DNA of 64,000 nucleotides from Mycoplasmoides fastidiosum (lineage in GTDB: Bacteria > Bacillota_I > Bacilli_A > Mycoplasmatales > Mycoplasmoidaceae). This document shows positions 45,525 through 57,953 of the stretch, in pieces. The stretch lies in assembly GCF_024498275.1 (NCBI RefSeq), contig NZ_CP101809.1:1054001-1118000 (forward strand). Direction: 5' to 3'. The translations under genes and the position numbers were made by a program. Under the pieces are notes generated by a model that did no database searches, was not told the DNA's origin, and saw nothing but the letters and a program-made list of their open reading frames with translations. Position 1 is the stretch's first letter; the number at the start of each line of letters is the position of its first letter.

Positions 45525-45980
45525 ATGAAAAAAATGAATTTATTAAAAAGAAGTCGTTTCTGAATGGCAAATTTAGGTTTATTTGCAACTTCTACATTAG
45601 TTTTAGCTGCGTGTGCAAGCAATGCAGAAAATAAAAAAGAAGAACCAAAAGCAGATGATAAAAATCAATCTGCTGATGCTGCTAAAAAAGAAGAAAATAA
45701 TAAAACCGAAAACAAAGCAGACGGACAAATGAAAGGCGATGATGCTAATGCCACTGGTACAGGATCATCTACAGATTCAACAGCTAAAGAAACAGAAGAA
45801 AAAGCAAAATCAGAAGAAGCTAAAGAGACTACTGAATCTCCAGCAACTGGTGGTGGTGCAGCTGCTGGCTCATCTCAAAACAGTCAAGCTAGTGGTGCAT
45901 CATCAACTACTGGTTCTGATGGAGCTTCTGGCATGGGCGCAGTTGCTGGTGGCATGAGTACTGGTCAAGCTGCTAAATAA
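45525..45980 (+). CDS. Array lipoprotein 10
   Basis: 151 residues, last of the array. Leader MKKMNLLKRSRFWMANLGLF, lipobox VLAAC, ASNAENKKEEPKADDKNQS, then a body with GQMKGDDANATGTG and a Ser/Gly/Ala-rich end finishing STGQAAK, resembling gene 1. The two outermost genes of the array thus share head and tail types. A long terminator hairpin follows. Confidence 0.9.
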
Positions 45981-46414
45981 TTGTAATCACCCAATAAGAT
46001 TAAAATTATTTCAATAAATTTAAGTCGTGCTTGCATGATTTAAAGATAAAAATTTAAAACTTAAAAGCACTGATATATTCGCGATGAATCAATTAATCAT
46101 TAATTGAAATCATCAAGAAAATCAGTGCTTTTTTTTGCTTTTACTACTCTTAAAAAAGATTTTCACTACGTTAAATTATTTCTAATTTATATAAATACGT
46201 TTGTAAATTTTTTTACAAAGAAAATCAATTTCAGATAGTTATTTCATGGTTTGGAATTCTATAATTAAATTGTTAGTTTCCCTTTCATCGATTAATATAA
46301 TAGCTGTGCTTTGATCTTTATTATCCAATATTTTTTAAAATAAAAAACAGCTATTAGAAAATTAAAGAAAGGAATATTCTGGCAAAATTAAGATTGGAAT
46401 AAACTTCAATAACA
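45981..46414 (+). promoter_or_regulatory. Intergenic region between lipoprotein array and sialidase
   Basis: 434 bases without a gene. It holds a terminator, an operator-like palindrome TTTGTAAATTTTTTTACAAA (46200-46219), and two TATAAT hexamers (46260-46265 and 46296-46301) facing the sialidase gene; GAAAGGAA gives a ribosome site about 35 bases upstream of the start. The -35 regions are not convincing. Confidence 0.45.
46063..46136 (+). terminator. Terminator of the lipoprotein array
   Basis: AAAAGCACTGAT pairs with ATCAGTGCTTTT across a loop that itself contains the palindrome CAATTAATCATTAATTG; a T run follows. Confidence 0.8.
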
Positions 46415-48103
46415 ATGAAAAAAATTAGTTTTAAAGTTCTTACTCTAGCTATTACTTTAGGAGCTGTAGCAACCACTGGATTTATAATTAAACCCAATAA
46501 CCTTTTAACTACAGCAACTGAAGTCAATCAGGCTAGTGAACAAGTCATTAGTTTGGCCGGGTATCAAGTGGAAAAATTATCAACTTACGGACTTTTTGCT
46601 CCTAAATATCAAAATTCCCATAGTTATCGCATTCCTAGTTTAATCAAAACTAAAAGCGGTAAGTTAATCAGTATTGTTGATCAACGCATTAATAACCAAC
46701 TAGATTCCCCATACACTCCAATTCATCAAGTGATGCGAACTAGTAATGATGATGGTCGAACTTGAACAGATGCTCAAGTTATTTTAAAAATTCATAATAA
46801 TACCGGCAATATTGCTGGGGCAATTGATTCAACTGTCATTGATGATACTCATAATACCAATACCATTTACATGGCAGCTGATGTCTTTCCCGGTGGATCC
46901 GGGTTGATGGCGATTGCTAATAATCGCAATCCCTTAACTGGGTCAGATATGGGTTATACTCCTGATGGTAAATACCAAAAGTTTCATATTTTAAATGACA
47001 ATAAACCATATGTGCTAAAAGAAATCAAACGTCAAACTAACAATGTGTGGTTTCAAGTTTCTCAACTAAAAGACAATAATCCAAATAATACTGCTGACAG
47101 TAATTTAGTTGCAACTAAAATTTTTGCACACCAAAAATATGAACCAACTACAGGTGTATTAAGTTTTTTAGCTTATGAAAACATCAATAACATTAATGAA
47201 ATAAATAATTCTGTTCAAGGCGTTTCCTTATTTGATGGTTTTAATAATGAAAACCAAAAATACCAAAAACCTAAATATTACATCGATTCAGCTTCTTATA
47301 TTTACTTACTAAAATCACAAGATGATGGTAAAACTTGAGAATTAGTTAACAACATCACTGCTCAAGCTAAAGGTAATATTAAAAATGCTAATTCTGTAGT
47401 GTTAGGACCTGGTCAAGGCATTGGTTTAAGTAAACAAAAAAATCCTCGTTTAAATGGCCGTTTAGTCTTTCCGTTTTATGCTGTAACTGGAGCTAATCCT
47501 AGAGAAGCTTTCGCAATTTATAGTGATGATCATGGACAAAATTGGACTAAAGCCCAATCATTCAATGATCGAGCTAAGTATCGTGACAGCAAACAATGAC
47601 GTATGGCTTCAGAAACCCAATTAATTGAAGCTGATGATGGTACTCTTTATGCTTTTTTAAGAACTAATGAACAAAATAAATATTATGTTTCTAAATCAAC
47701 TGATGCAGGTGCCACTTGACAAGCTGTTGATAATAATCCTGATCAACCTTTAAGTGTTTATCATTATCAAAACATCAATTCTCGGGCAATGCACGGTTTG
47801 GCGCATGTGAAACATAAAAACACTGAATACACTTTTATCAGTTTACCAACCACTGGACAACGAATTAATGGTAAGTTGTTTGTTGTTAAAAACAACGATT
47901 ATAGTCGTCTTGAAAAAATTTATGATTTTAACACTAAACCAAACAATACTTTTGCTTACAGTACCATTACTGTTTTAGGTCAACATGATAATATTATTGA
48001 ATTAGGTGTTTTATACGAAAAATCTGGTAAAGATCCCGCTTTCACATATGATTTCACTGATCGGAATGCTGATGGTTTATGAAATTTTAAAAATTCAAAT
48101 TAA
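46415..48103 (+). CDS. Sialidase (exo-alpha-sialidase, GH33)
   Basis: 562-residue GH33 neuraminidase that releases terminal sialic acid from host glycans. An N-terminal signal or anchor (MKKISFKVLTLAITLGAVAT) has no lipobox. YRIP lies at 71-74, the Arg-Ile-Pro motif of the catalytic Arg triad, and four Asp-boxes follow: SNDDGRTW (about 110), SQDDGKTW (about 301), SDDHGQNW (about 369) and STDAGATW (about 428), the six-bladed propeller signature. Late AYSTITVLG and ELGVLYE fit the Tyr/Glu nucleophile pair. Trp in Asp-boxes is often TGA. No sialic-acid catabolism genes adjoin it. Likely virulence-associated. Confidence 0.92.
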
Positions 48104-48132
48104 TGATTAGTTTTAATACATAATTAGTAAAT

Positions 48133-48172
48133 AAAAACCACTTGCTTTTTTAAAAGCAAGTGGTTTTTTCAT
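48133..48172. terminator. Terminator between sialidase and convergent genes
   Basis: AAAACCACTTGCTTTT / AAAAGCAAGTGGTTTT hairpin, T run on the plus side and A run on the other, between two convergent transcription units. Confidence 0.85.
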
Positions 48173-48181
48173 GTATTGTAA

Positions 48182-48580
48182 TTATCTTGATTTATGAGAT
48201 GGATCAATTTGTAAAATATAAAAAATTGATTTTGATTTTTCAAAAACTCCAAAAACTCGTAAAGCAGTATCGCCCCTTTGGAAATCCCAAACTTTACCAC
48301 TAAATCTTTCTTGAAATTCTTGGTCGTTTAGTTTTGTTAGTTTTCTTGCAATTTGTTTGGTTTTATCTGATTTTTCTTCAATTACAAAACCTTCTAATTG
48401 AACATCAGATCATTTTAAGTTAATGCGATCTTTCATAAGCATGAAAGTTTTTTTAAAAACTTTTGGATCAAAACTATTTATGTCACTAAAATCAAAATAT
48501 TTGAAAGAAAAATCAATCTTTACGGAGTTAAAGTGAACATTATTTGCTTTTAAAATTTTTTTATTCACTTTTTTATTCAT
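48182..48580 (-). CDS. Small protein downstream of the Panacea gene; candidate toxin
   Basis: 132-residue soluble protein starting MNKKVNKKILKANNVHFNSV. The C-terminal half (GKVWDFQRGDTALRVFGVFE, then FYILQIDPSHKSR) has the rhythm of small RelE-like or related toxin-type folds: a charged strand, FGVFE strand and a terminal D-P-x-H motif. This is resemblance by eye only. It begins 23 bases after the stop of the Panacea/DUF4065 gene, with AGGG upstream, so the two form one transcript. Panacea domains are known antitoxins paired with diverse small toxins, which makes the toxin reading attractive but unproven. Confidence 0.55.
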
Positions 48581-48603
48581 CAGAACCCTAGTACACGTAT
48601 TTT

Positions 48604-49113
48604 TTAATCAATAAAAGCATCATCAAAATATTTGAGTATTTTGGCTTTGTCAATAACTTCAGATTGTTTGGTTTCATCCCAAGGACCACCGTCCAAGTGA
48701 CTTAGTTCAACCAATCTTCAAGTGGAAAAATTAAGAAGTTTTTCTAAAATTTCATTCACAACAGTTCGATCCATTTCCAGATCTTCCATGCTGTATTTGG
48801 CAAATAAATCCTTTTCAAGATTTTTTAGTGGTTCATCCACATAAGTATTCTTAATTTTGTCATAAACTGGTTTAATAATCGGACCATAACGATAAGCAAT
48901 AAATTCGGCGTCAAATAATTCTTGTTTAGTTTTACCATAATAAAAACCAAACAAAAAATAGAGAATTTTCTGTAATTTTAAGTGCTTGAAGTCCAAATAA
49001 TCAAAAGTTTCATCAGTTTGTTCATCAGTTTGAAATAAATCGGTTTCTTTGTTGTAAACAAAATTTAAGATGTAGTTAATTATTCCAAAAACATTATTTT
49101 TTTTTGTTGTCAT
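48604..49113 (-). CDS. Panacea-domain (DUF4065) protein, putative antitoxin
   Basis: 169 residues, start MTTKKNNVFGIINYILNF, with AAGGAG seven bases before the ATG. The core LQKILYFLFGFYYGKTKQEL...FIAYRYGPIIKPVYDKIKN is the SocA/GepA-type Panacea pattern (Lys-Leu-x-Tyr-Phe start, then the conserved Tyr-Gly-Pro), and the C-terminal LSHLDGGPWDETK matches the family's usual S-H-x-x-G-x-P-W segment. Panacea antitoxins neutralise varied toxins; the small gene just downstream is the expected partner. Family call is strong, antitoxin role inferred. Confidence 0.82.
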
Positions 49114-49195
49114 ATTTAACTCCTTCAAAATTATCAACAATTTTAAAAGGAAAATTATTTTTATTAAAATTTTTTGTAGAAATTATTTAGCCCTT

Positions 49196-50308
49196 TTAAA
49201 CTAGGACACTAATTAAATTATTGGTAAAGTGAACTAAAAAGACAATTCAGTAGTTTCCTGCAAGCGAATAAGAAAACGCTAGAACTAATCCAAATAATAA
49301 ATAACCAGTCACATTGATTAAGCCATCCGCATGGGTGTGAATTAAACCAAAAACAATGCCTGATAATAAAATACTAGTGGTGCCACGGTTACCAAAGGAT
49401 AAAAAACTCACCCGGAAAACTAGTTCTTCAACCAAAGGAGCGCCAAATAAAACTAATAAGTATAATGGTAAAACTTCCAATCAAAAATTACCACTTCCTA
49501 AAGTCTCATCAATTGAACTTTGGTTAGAGTTATTAATTTTAGGTAAATAACTTTCAATGATGCCAGTAATGTAATTGGCAAACATTGTGCCCCCAAAAGT
49601 AATGATAAAAATTAAAAGAAACAAGGCAAAAGCGGATAAACTAGCTTTTAATTTGCCAGGTTTTGGTTCTTCAGTAGTTGCTCGAGGATCTGGCTGAACA
49701 CTTAATTTACGACCTAAGTAGCTGTTAACTGAGTTTCATTTAGCAAAAATTAGTAAAAAAGCTCGGCGTAAATCGGGTACTAAGATCATTGCTAAAACGA
49801 AAATAATGACCAGAGCTAAAAAATAAGTTCAGTAAGAAGGAAAATTTTCAACATGGGCATAACGTTCTAATAATCTGCCTAAAACAGCAAAGCCTAATTG
49901 TAAAAAAACATAGAAGAACAGCATGAAAATTCCTGAAGTTCAGAACAGTTTTTTAAAGTAGACCATGAAAAAGATCCCTAAAACAAACGCAATTCCCATC
50001 CGGAAGTAAACTGTAGCAATTAAAAAGTAGTAGTTTCAAATATAAAACGATCTACCAGTAAAACTTCATTCTGGACGAAATACAAAAACCGTTTGAATGA
50101 TTGCAAATACTAAGTGTGGCCCATAAATCAATCCCACACTCAATAAAAATCATCAGATTTTAAAATGAAAATTAGTAATTGAAAAGGTTTGTTTCCGTCA
50201 CTCCCCTAAAACATAGAATTTTGGACTGCCATAATTCACATCAGGTGTTGTCGCTCAACGTTTGTTAACGTCAAAGCTCTTGGGGCGAAGTTGATTTGCA
50301 GCTTTCAT
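49196..50308 (-). CDS. CPBP-family intramembrane metalloprotease
   Basis: 370 residues, multi-pass. The C-terminal third carries the CPBP (Abi/CAAX-like) motifs: GAPLVEELVFR (Glu-Glu-x-x-x-Arg), FGLIHTHAD (His) and HFTNNLIS (His with Asn), the usual zinc-site residues. The N-terminal 200 residues hold additional helices and a charged cytoplasmic loop. AAGGAG precedes the ATG at 50308. Such proteins in bacteria are linked to bacteriocin immunity or membrane peptide processing. Sits 44 bases downstream of lplA on the same strand. Confidence 0.88.
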
Positions 50309-50352
50309 TTTAATTCTCCTTTGTTTTTCTGCAAGAATATGTTAATCATACC

Positions 50353-51354
50353 CTAATTAAACATACACATAATAAAATCTTCTTTTGTAATCCCACCTAA
50401 ATAGGGGGTTAAATCAATTTTTTCTAATAGGGTTTCCACACTTTTTTGATCATACCGACAACCAACTAGTAATAATTCAATGAAACTTAGTTCTTTAGTT
50501 GATAAAAAATCTCCATGGATTTTTAGTTGTTCAATTGTGTTCTTATTGGTATTAAAAGAAAGTGTAATCGTGCCTTTGTTAGCAAAATATTGTTTTTTGA
50601 TGAACTCAAATTCCCGGGATTCACCAAAATTTCATTCCCAAGTGCTAAATTTTTTAGCAGCGGCTTCTGTTGCAAACCTAATTGCTTCAGCTGGTAGTTC
50701 TTTAATTTGGGTGTTAAAGTATTTTTCTAAAAATTGAAAAAAAGCAGCTTGAAATTGTTCAAAACTCCAATCAGGTAAAACCTCTTTCAAATTAAGAATG
50801 CGTTTTCGTACAGAATCAATCCCTTTAGAAGAAAGTTTTTCTAAATTGGGAGTCAAAACACTAGTCATCATCACCGGATCAACATCAAACAGGATTGTTC
50901 CGTGACATAAGACATAGTCGCCATAAACAATTTGTGAAGTTCCAGAAATTTTTTTACCCTGAACCGTCAAGTCATTACGACCAAAAAATTCCGCATCCAC
51001 ACCAATTTCTTTTAAAAACGCCAAAACTGGAGTTGCAAAAAACCGGTAATCACCGGCTCTAGCTTCTTTAATGATAAAAGTTCAGCATTGGTTAAAAGCA
51101 TCTTGGAAAACTGCTCCCCCACCCGAAAGCCTGCGGGCAACTTTAATGTTGTATTGATCAACTAATTTCTGATTAATTTCTAAATGGGTATTTTGATTGC
51201 GACCAATAATAATGGAATTAAAATTTTGCCACAAGAAAATAATGTTATTTTCAGATTTGTATTGTTTTAACAGTCATTCTTCTAACGCAATGTTGAAAAA
51301 GGGGTCAGTAGTTTTTGTTAGAAAAATTTCAGTGCTTTTAGGATGAGTGTTCAT
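50353..51354 (-). CDS. lplA: Lipoate-protein ligase A
   Basis: 333 residues. The catalytic region has RRLSGGGAVFQD, the GRNDLTVQGKKISGTSQ block including the Lys that contacts lipoyl-AMP, and a C-terminal accessory domain. It attaches scavenged lipoate to the E2 lipoyl domains; two such E2 proteins (Lys42 in each) are encoded in this window, and the PDH operon lies 1.7 kb away on the same strand. The start at 51354 gives MNTHPKSTEIFLTKTTDPFF, typical of LplA. Confidence 0.93.
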
Positions 51355-51434
51355 AATAAAAATGCGAATTAACAATAATTATAAGTTAGTTCACAACTTG
51401 ATAGTGTGAAAAAACTAAAGTAGGTAGTGAAATT

Positions 51435-52487
51435 CTAATAAAAGGAATTAATAAAATTAATGATGTGATCAATTTTGTTTTGGTTATTAATTTGTGCAAA
51501 TCAATTTGGTTCAATTTGTAAATCATCAATTAAGACACTAACAATCTGATCAATTTGTTGGTTCTTTTTTGTTGTTCTGGCAACTTTAGTGCGTAAAGTA
51601 GCTAATTGGTAATTGCCAGGACCAAAAAAAGCATCTAATCAGTTTTCAGTTGCATCGATTAAATTAATGGAAGTTTCCAATAAGCTTAGGATTAAGCGAT
51701 TAATGATTGCTTCTTTGTATTCGGCCTGATTTGTACCGTATAACTGATAAGTCCCAAAAGCATTTTCTTTAGGAAGATAAACTGATTTAAAAAATAAATT
51801 ATCAATTAAAGAAACCGCGTTATCACCAATGCCTAAATAATTATCATGACCATTTAAAAAACGCAAGTAAGGATTGATGTAATTAGTACGTCGCACGCTA
51901 AAATTGTGATCAACACTTCAATCAGGATTGTTTGCTAGTCAAGCCGCAATTTTTTGAGTTAAAACTCCTTGATCAATTGTGGTTTCATCATCAAAATAGA
52001 GATTAATTTGGTTAACATTTGGATATAAAAACCGTGCATACAATTCGTGTAAATAATTAATGGCATCTGCAGTGTCATATAAATCAATGACAACATCTTT
52101 AATCTTTTTTTCATCCAATAATTTCATTGCTTGGGATAACTGATTCAAAAGATGGTCAGAATAATGATTAATCCGAATCACAGCCCGATCAAAAGTTGAA
52201 TGTGCTACAACTTGGGCTAATTGGGAAAAAGCTACTTGGGGCGATAAAAAAATAGCTAATGTTTTATTAGTTCTTTCGGGATTTGTTAGATTTAAAAATA
52301 AGTAATCAGCTCGATAAGAACGATAAGTGGTTGCATAATAATCAACATAAAAAAAATCTAAACTCTGATCAACCCACTTAAGTTTTGGTCAACTAAATTT
52401 GTACGGGACTTGATTCATATTTAAATAAAGACCCTGAATTGGTCGAACAAGAATTAATTCAGTGGATTTCGGTTTGGAATTAAACAT
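51435..52487 (-). CDS. HemW-like protein lacking the radical-SAM cysteines
   Basis: 350 residues. Three blocks align by eye with HemW (radical-SAM, once called coproporphyrinogen oxidase): VIRINHYSDHLLNQLSQAM, IKDVVIDLYDTADAINYLHE and NQINLYFDDETTIDQG, and later YLGIGDNAVSLIDN resembles the HemW YLGIGPGAHS element. The N-terminal CxxxCxxC cluster and GGGTP loop expected of HemW are absent (LILVRPIQGLYLNMNQVPY instead), so the protein is probably not a radical-SAM enzyme. It overlaps the DnaQ-like gene by eight bases. Mollicutes lack haem synthesis, so the role is unclear. Confidence 0.5.
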
Positions 52488-52992
52488 CTTGGGAATCTTT
52501 GAAAGCCTTCCAGATTTCATTAATTAACATGCAATTGTGTGCATCACGACTAACTTTGGTACTAGTATTTACTCGATAAACACCAAAATGTTTGGCAATA
52601 TTTTTAAGCGATGTTTTCTGTAAACCAATTTCAAAAACTGCCAAGTCTTCAACATTGATAAATTGGTTACGAATTTGTAGGTTGGTGTGGCGGTTTAACT
52701 CTTCAGAGAGCCACTCCATATCCTTACGACCCCCATCATGCAAAATGATAATATCATTTTCAAATCAGGTATGTAACATCGCTAAAATTAACACTAATGG
52801 ATAAGCTTTTTTATTCAGGTTTTGATCATATTCCTTCTTAGAATTTTCAATATAAAGATCTAAATATTCTTTAGCTCGATCATTAACGAAACGAACCGCA
52901 CAAAAATGAACTAGTTCATTTTCATATTCTTCATTTTTCATGATTCGAGTCAGCGATAATGCGACATAATTACTAGTTTTTTTCCAATTCAT
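52480..52992 (-). CDS. DnaQ-like exonuclease-fold protein, active site partly lost
   Basis: 170 residues. The order of elements is that of DEDDh exonucleases: a first strand YVALSLTRIMKNEEYENELV, HDGGRKDMEWLSEELN in the Exo II position, VEDLAVFEIGLQKTSLKNIA, and SRDAHNCMLINEIWKAF in the Exo III position with the conserved Asp-Ala-His. The Asp-x-Glu of Exo I is replaced by Leu-Ser-Leu. It may be inactive or nucleic-acid binding, or act with altered metal ligands. Start MNWKKTSNYV at 52992; the stop overlaps the HemW-like gene. Confidence 0.6.
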
Positions 52993-53020
52993 AGGGTTTT
53001 ATTTTAACAAATAAAACAGT

Positions 53021-53060
53021 TAAAGCAAACAACCACCATTTAATAAAAATGGTGGTTGCA
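53021..53060. terminator. Terminator of the PDH operon
   Basis: GCAACCACCATTT / AATGGTGGTTG-type inverted repeat with A/T flanks between lpdA (stop at 53078) and the DnaQ-like gene; on the minus strand it follows the operon. Confidence 0.75.
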
Positions 53061-53077
53061 ACTTGGAAAATATTTGA

Positions 53078-55844
<2,767 letters not shown>

Positions 55845-55875
55845 AAATATTTCCTTTGATTTAATTTGCTAAAAA

Positions 55876-56859
55876 TTAAAGTTCTGCTAATTTTTTCAAT
55901 GCTTTGCTTATATCATCTTTAGTTACGGTATGATATTTTTCGCCCCGTGCATAAGGAACAATAATGTCATAACCAGTTAAACGAACTGGGGCAGCTTTTA
56001 AATCATAAAAACATTCTTCAGTTGCACGGGTAACAATTTCTGCTGCTGCAGAAAAAGATTTCACAGCTTCAATTGCCACTAATAATTTACCAGTTTTACG
56101 CACTGATGCTAAAACAGTATCCCAGTCAAGTGGAGAAATGGTACGTAAATCAATAATTTCGACATCAATGTTATCGCCCAATTCTTTAACTGCAGCAATT
56201 CCTTCGTGTAAAGTGGATCCATAAGAAACTAAAGTGATATCACTACCTTCTTTAATCACATTGGCTTTACCAATTTCAACAGTGTAATAACCAGCAGGCA
56301 CTTCTTGTTTGAACGCTCGATATAATTTTTTTGGTTCTAAAAACAAGATAGGATCTTTAGATTCAATCGCTGCCAATAACAAGCCTTTAGCATCATAAGG
56401 ACTAGATGGGTAAACCACTTTAATTCCTGGGTGAGCTGCATAAATTGCTTCTAAAGCTTCACTATGGTGTTCTAAAGCGCGAATGCCTCCCCCCATTGGT
56501 ACACGAACAACGATTGGCATTGCCCAACGACCTCGGGAACGGTTCCGATAACGTGCTACTTGACAAAATAATTGTTGGAAAGCCGGATAGCTAAAACCAT
56601 CAAATTGAATTTCTACCACAGGTTTCTTACCAGCTAAAGCTAAACCACCAGCCATTCCAACAATTGCTGCTTCAGCAATTGGAGCATCTAAAACTCGGGT
56701 TTCGCCATATTTACTTTGCAAAGTTGCAGTCGCGCGGAATACTCCCCCTTCATAACCACAGTCTTCACCATAAAGTAAAACATTTTGATCTTTTTCAAGC
56801 GCTAAATCTAAGGCATCAGTCACTGCACCAATTAGATTAAGAGTTTTTTTATCAGCCAT
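55876..56859 (-). CDS. pdhB: Pyruvate dehydrogenase E1 beta subunit
   Basis: 327 residues: LNLIGAVTDALDLALEKDQN, LYGEDCGYEGGVFRAT, RVLDAPIAEAAIVGMAGGLA and PMGGGIRALEHHSEALEAI, all highly conserved in the beta chain that completes the thiamine-diphosphate site and binds E2. GGAGGTAAATAATA precedes the ATG and contains the pdhA stop; the gap is two bases, indicating translational coupling with pdhA. Confidence 0.97.
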   Translation of the reverse strand: MADKKTLNLIGAVTDALDLALEKDQNVLLYGEDCGYEGGVFRATATLQSKYGETRVLDAPIAEAAIVGMAGGLALAGKKPVVEIQFDGFSYPAFQQLFCQVARYRNRSRGRWAMPIVVRVPMGGGIRALEHHSEALEAIYAAHPGIKVVYPSSPYDAKGLLLAAIESKDPILFLEPKKLYRAFKQEVPAGYYTVEIGKANVIKEGSDITLVSYGSTLHEGIAAVKELGDNIDVEIIDLRTISPLDWDTVLASVRKTGKLLVAIEAVKSFSAAAEIVTRATEECFYDLKAAPVRLTGYDIIVPYARGEKYHTVTKDDISKALKKLAEL

Positions 56860-56861
56860 TA

Positions 56862-57953
56862 TTATTTACCTCCAAATCGTTTGATCGCATCTTCTTTTTG
56901 ACGTTTCAAATCAGGTGTTAATTCAGCATAAGTGTAATCAAAAACATCAGCCAATGGAGGAATTAATTCTGCTTCCATTTGTTTAAAAGCTTCATCGATT
57001 TCTTTTAATGCAGCTTCACGGGTGCGATTATAATCTTCATCAGTTCAAGCTTTTTTATCACGTAATCATTTTTCAGTGCGAATAAATGGATCAGTTGCTT
57101 CACCAACAGTTTTTTCTTCTGGTTTTAAATAAATAGATGGGTCATCAGAAGTGGTGTGTGGTCCTTTTCGATAGGTCACAAACTCTAAAACAACTGGACC
57201 ACCATTTTCAGAACGAGCAAAATCTAATGCTAATTTAGCAGCTTCATAAGAGGCAAAAATATCATTCCCATCAACACTTAAATAATGAGCTCCCGCAGCA
57301 ATTGCTTTAGCAGATAAATCATTAATACCACTTTCTAAATCAGTTCGAGTAGAAATTGCAAAACCGTTATTATTAATTGCAGCTACTCATTTTGCTTTAC
57401 GTAACGCAGCAAAATTTAATGATTCATAAAATTCGCCTTCAGCAGTTCCTCCATCTCCAATGAAAGAAACTGCAGCAGCTTCTTTTTTATCAATTCGTAA
57501 TGCTCAACCAATTCCTGCAGCATGAGACATTTGAGTGCCAATGGTAATGTTAATTGGGAGAGTATTTCATTTTTCGCCAACTTCACAACCACGTTCGTTA
57601 CCGTTCCAATAAAGTAACATGTTTTTTAATGAAAAACCACGTTCTAACATTAATAATCCAGAGCGGAAAGCTGGAATTAATCAGTCTTCGCTATTCATTG
57701 CTAATGCCGTAGCAACTTGTAAGCACTCTTCTCCTAAGTTTGGTGCAAAAGTTAACATTCGTCCTTGACGTTGCATTTGCAACATTTTTTCATCTAGGGT
57801 ACGTTGAAAAATCATGCGTTCAAAAGCTGCTTTAACTTTAGCAACTGATAGGGGCGCTTTTTTTTCAGGGTATAACCAATTACCATCTTTATCAAGTAAC
57901 CGGTAAGGTTTTTGTTCACTTTTAAAAAAGTGTAACTTTGGTGTAATTGACAT
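56862..57953 (-). CDS. pdhA: Pyruvate dehydrogenase E1 alpha subunit
   Basis: 363 residues. The ThDP/Mg motif GDGGTAEGEFYESLNFAAL...NNN (Gly-Asp-Gly to Asn-Asn) is present, with the phosphorylation-loop-like YRKGPHTTSDDP. The N terminus MSITPKLHFFKSEQKPYRLL is of the Gram-positive type. First gene of the pdhABCD operon; it converts pyruvate to hydroxyethyl-ThDP. Several Trp are TGA (for example LIPAF preceded by W). The operon has a leader of about 100 bases. Confidence 0.97.

Noticed and set aside
39971-45957. Open frames rich in Lys, Gln, Leu and Ile inside the lipoprotein array
   Set aside because: They are out-of-frame shadows of the repetitive coding sequence, without signal peptides or ribosome sites of their own, while the lipoprotein frames are consistent in all ten copies.
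48421-48460. Possible pair of compensating frameshifts in the toxin-like gene
   Set aside because: Another frame reads more protein-like for a short stretch, but the printed sequence keeps one uninterrupted frame, so I kept it as a single CDS; worth checking in reads.
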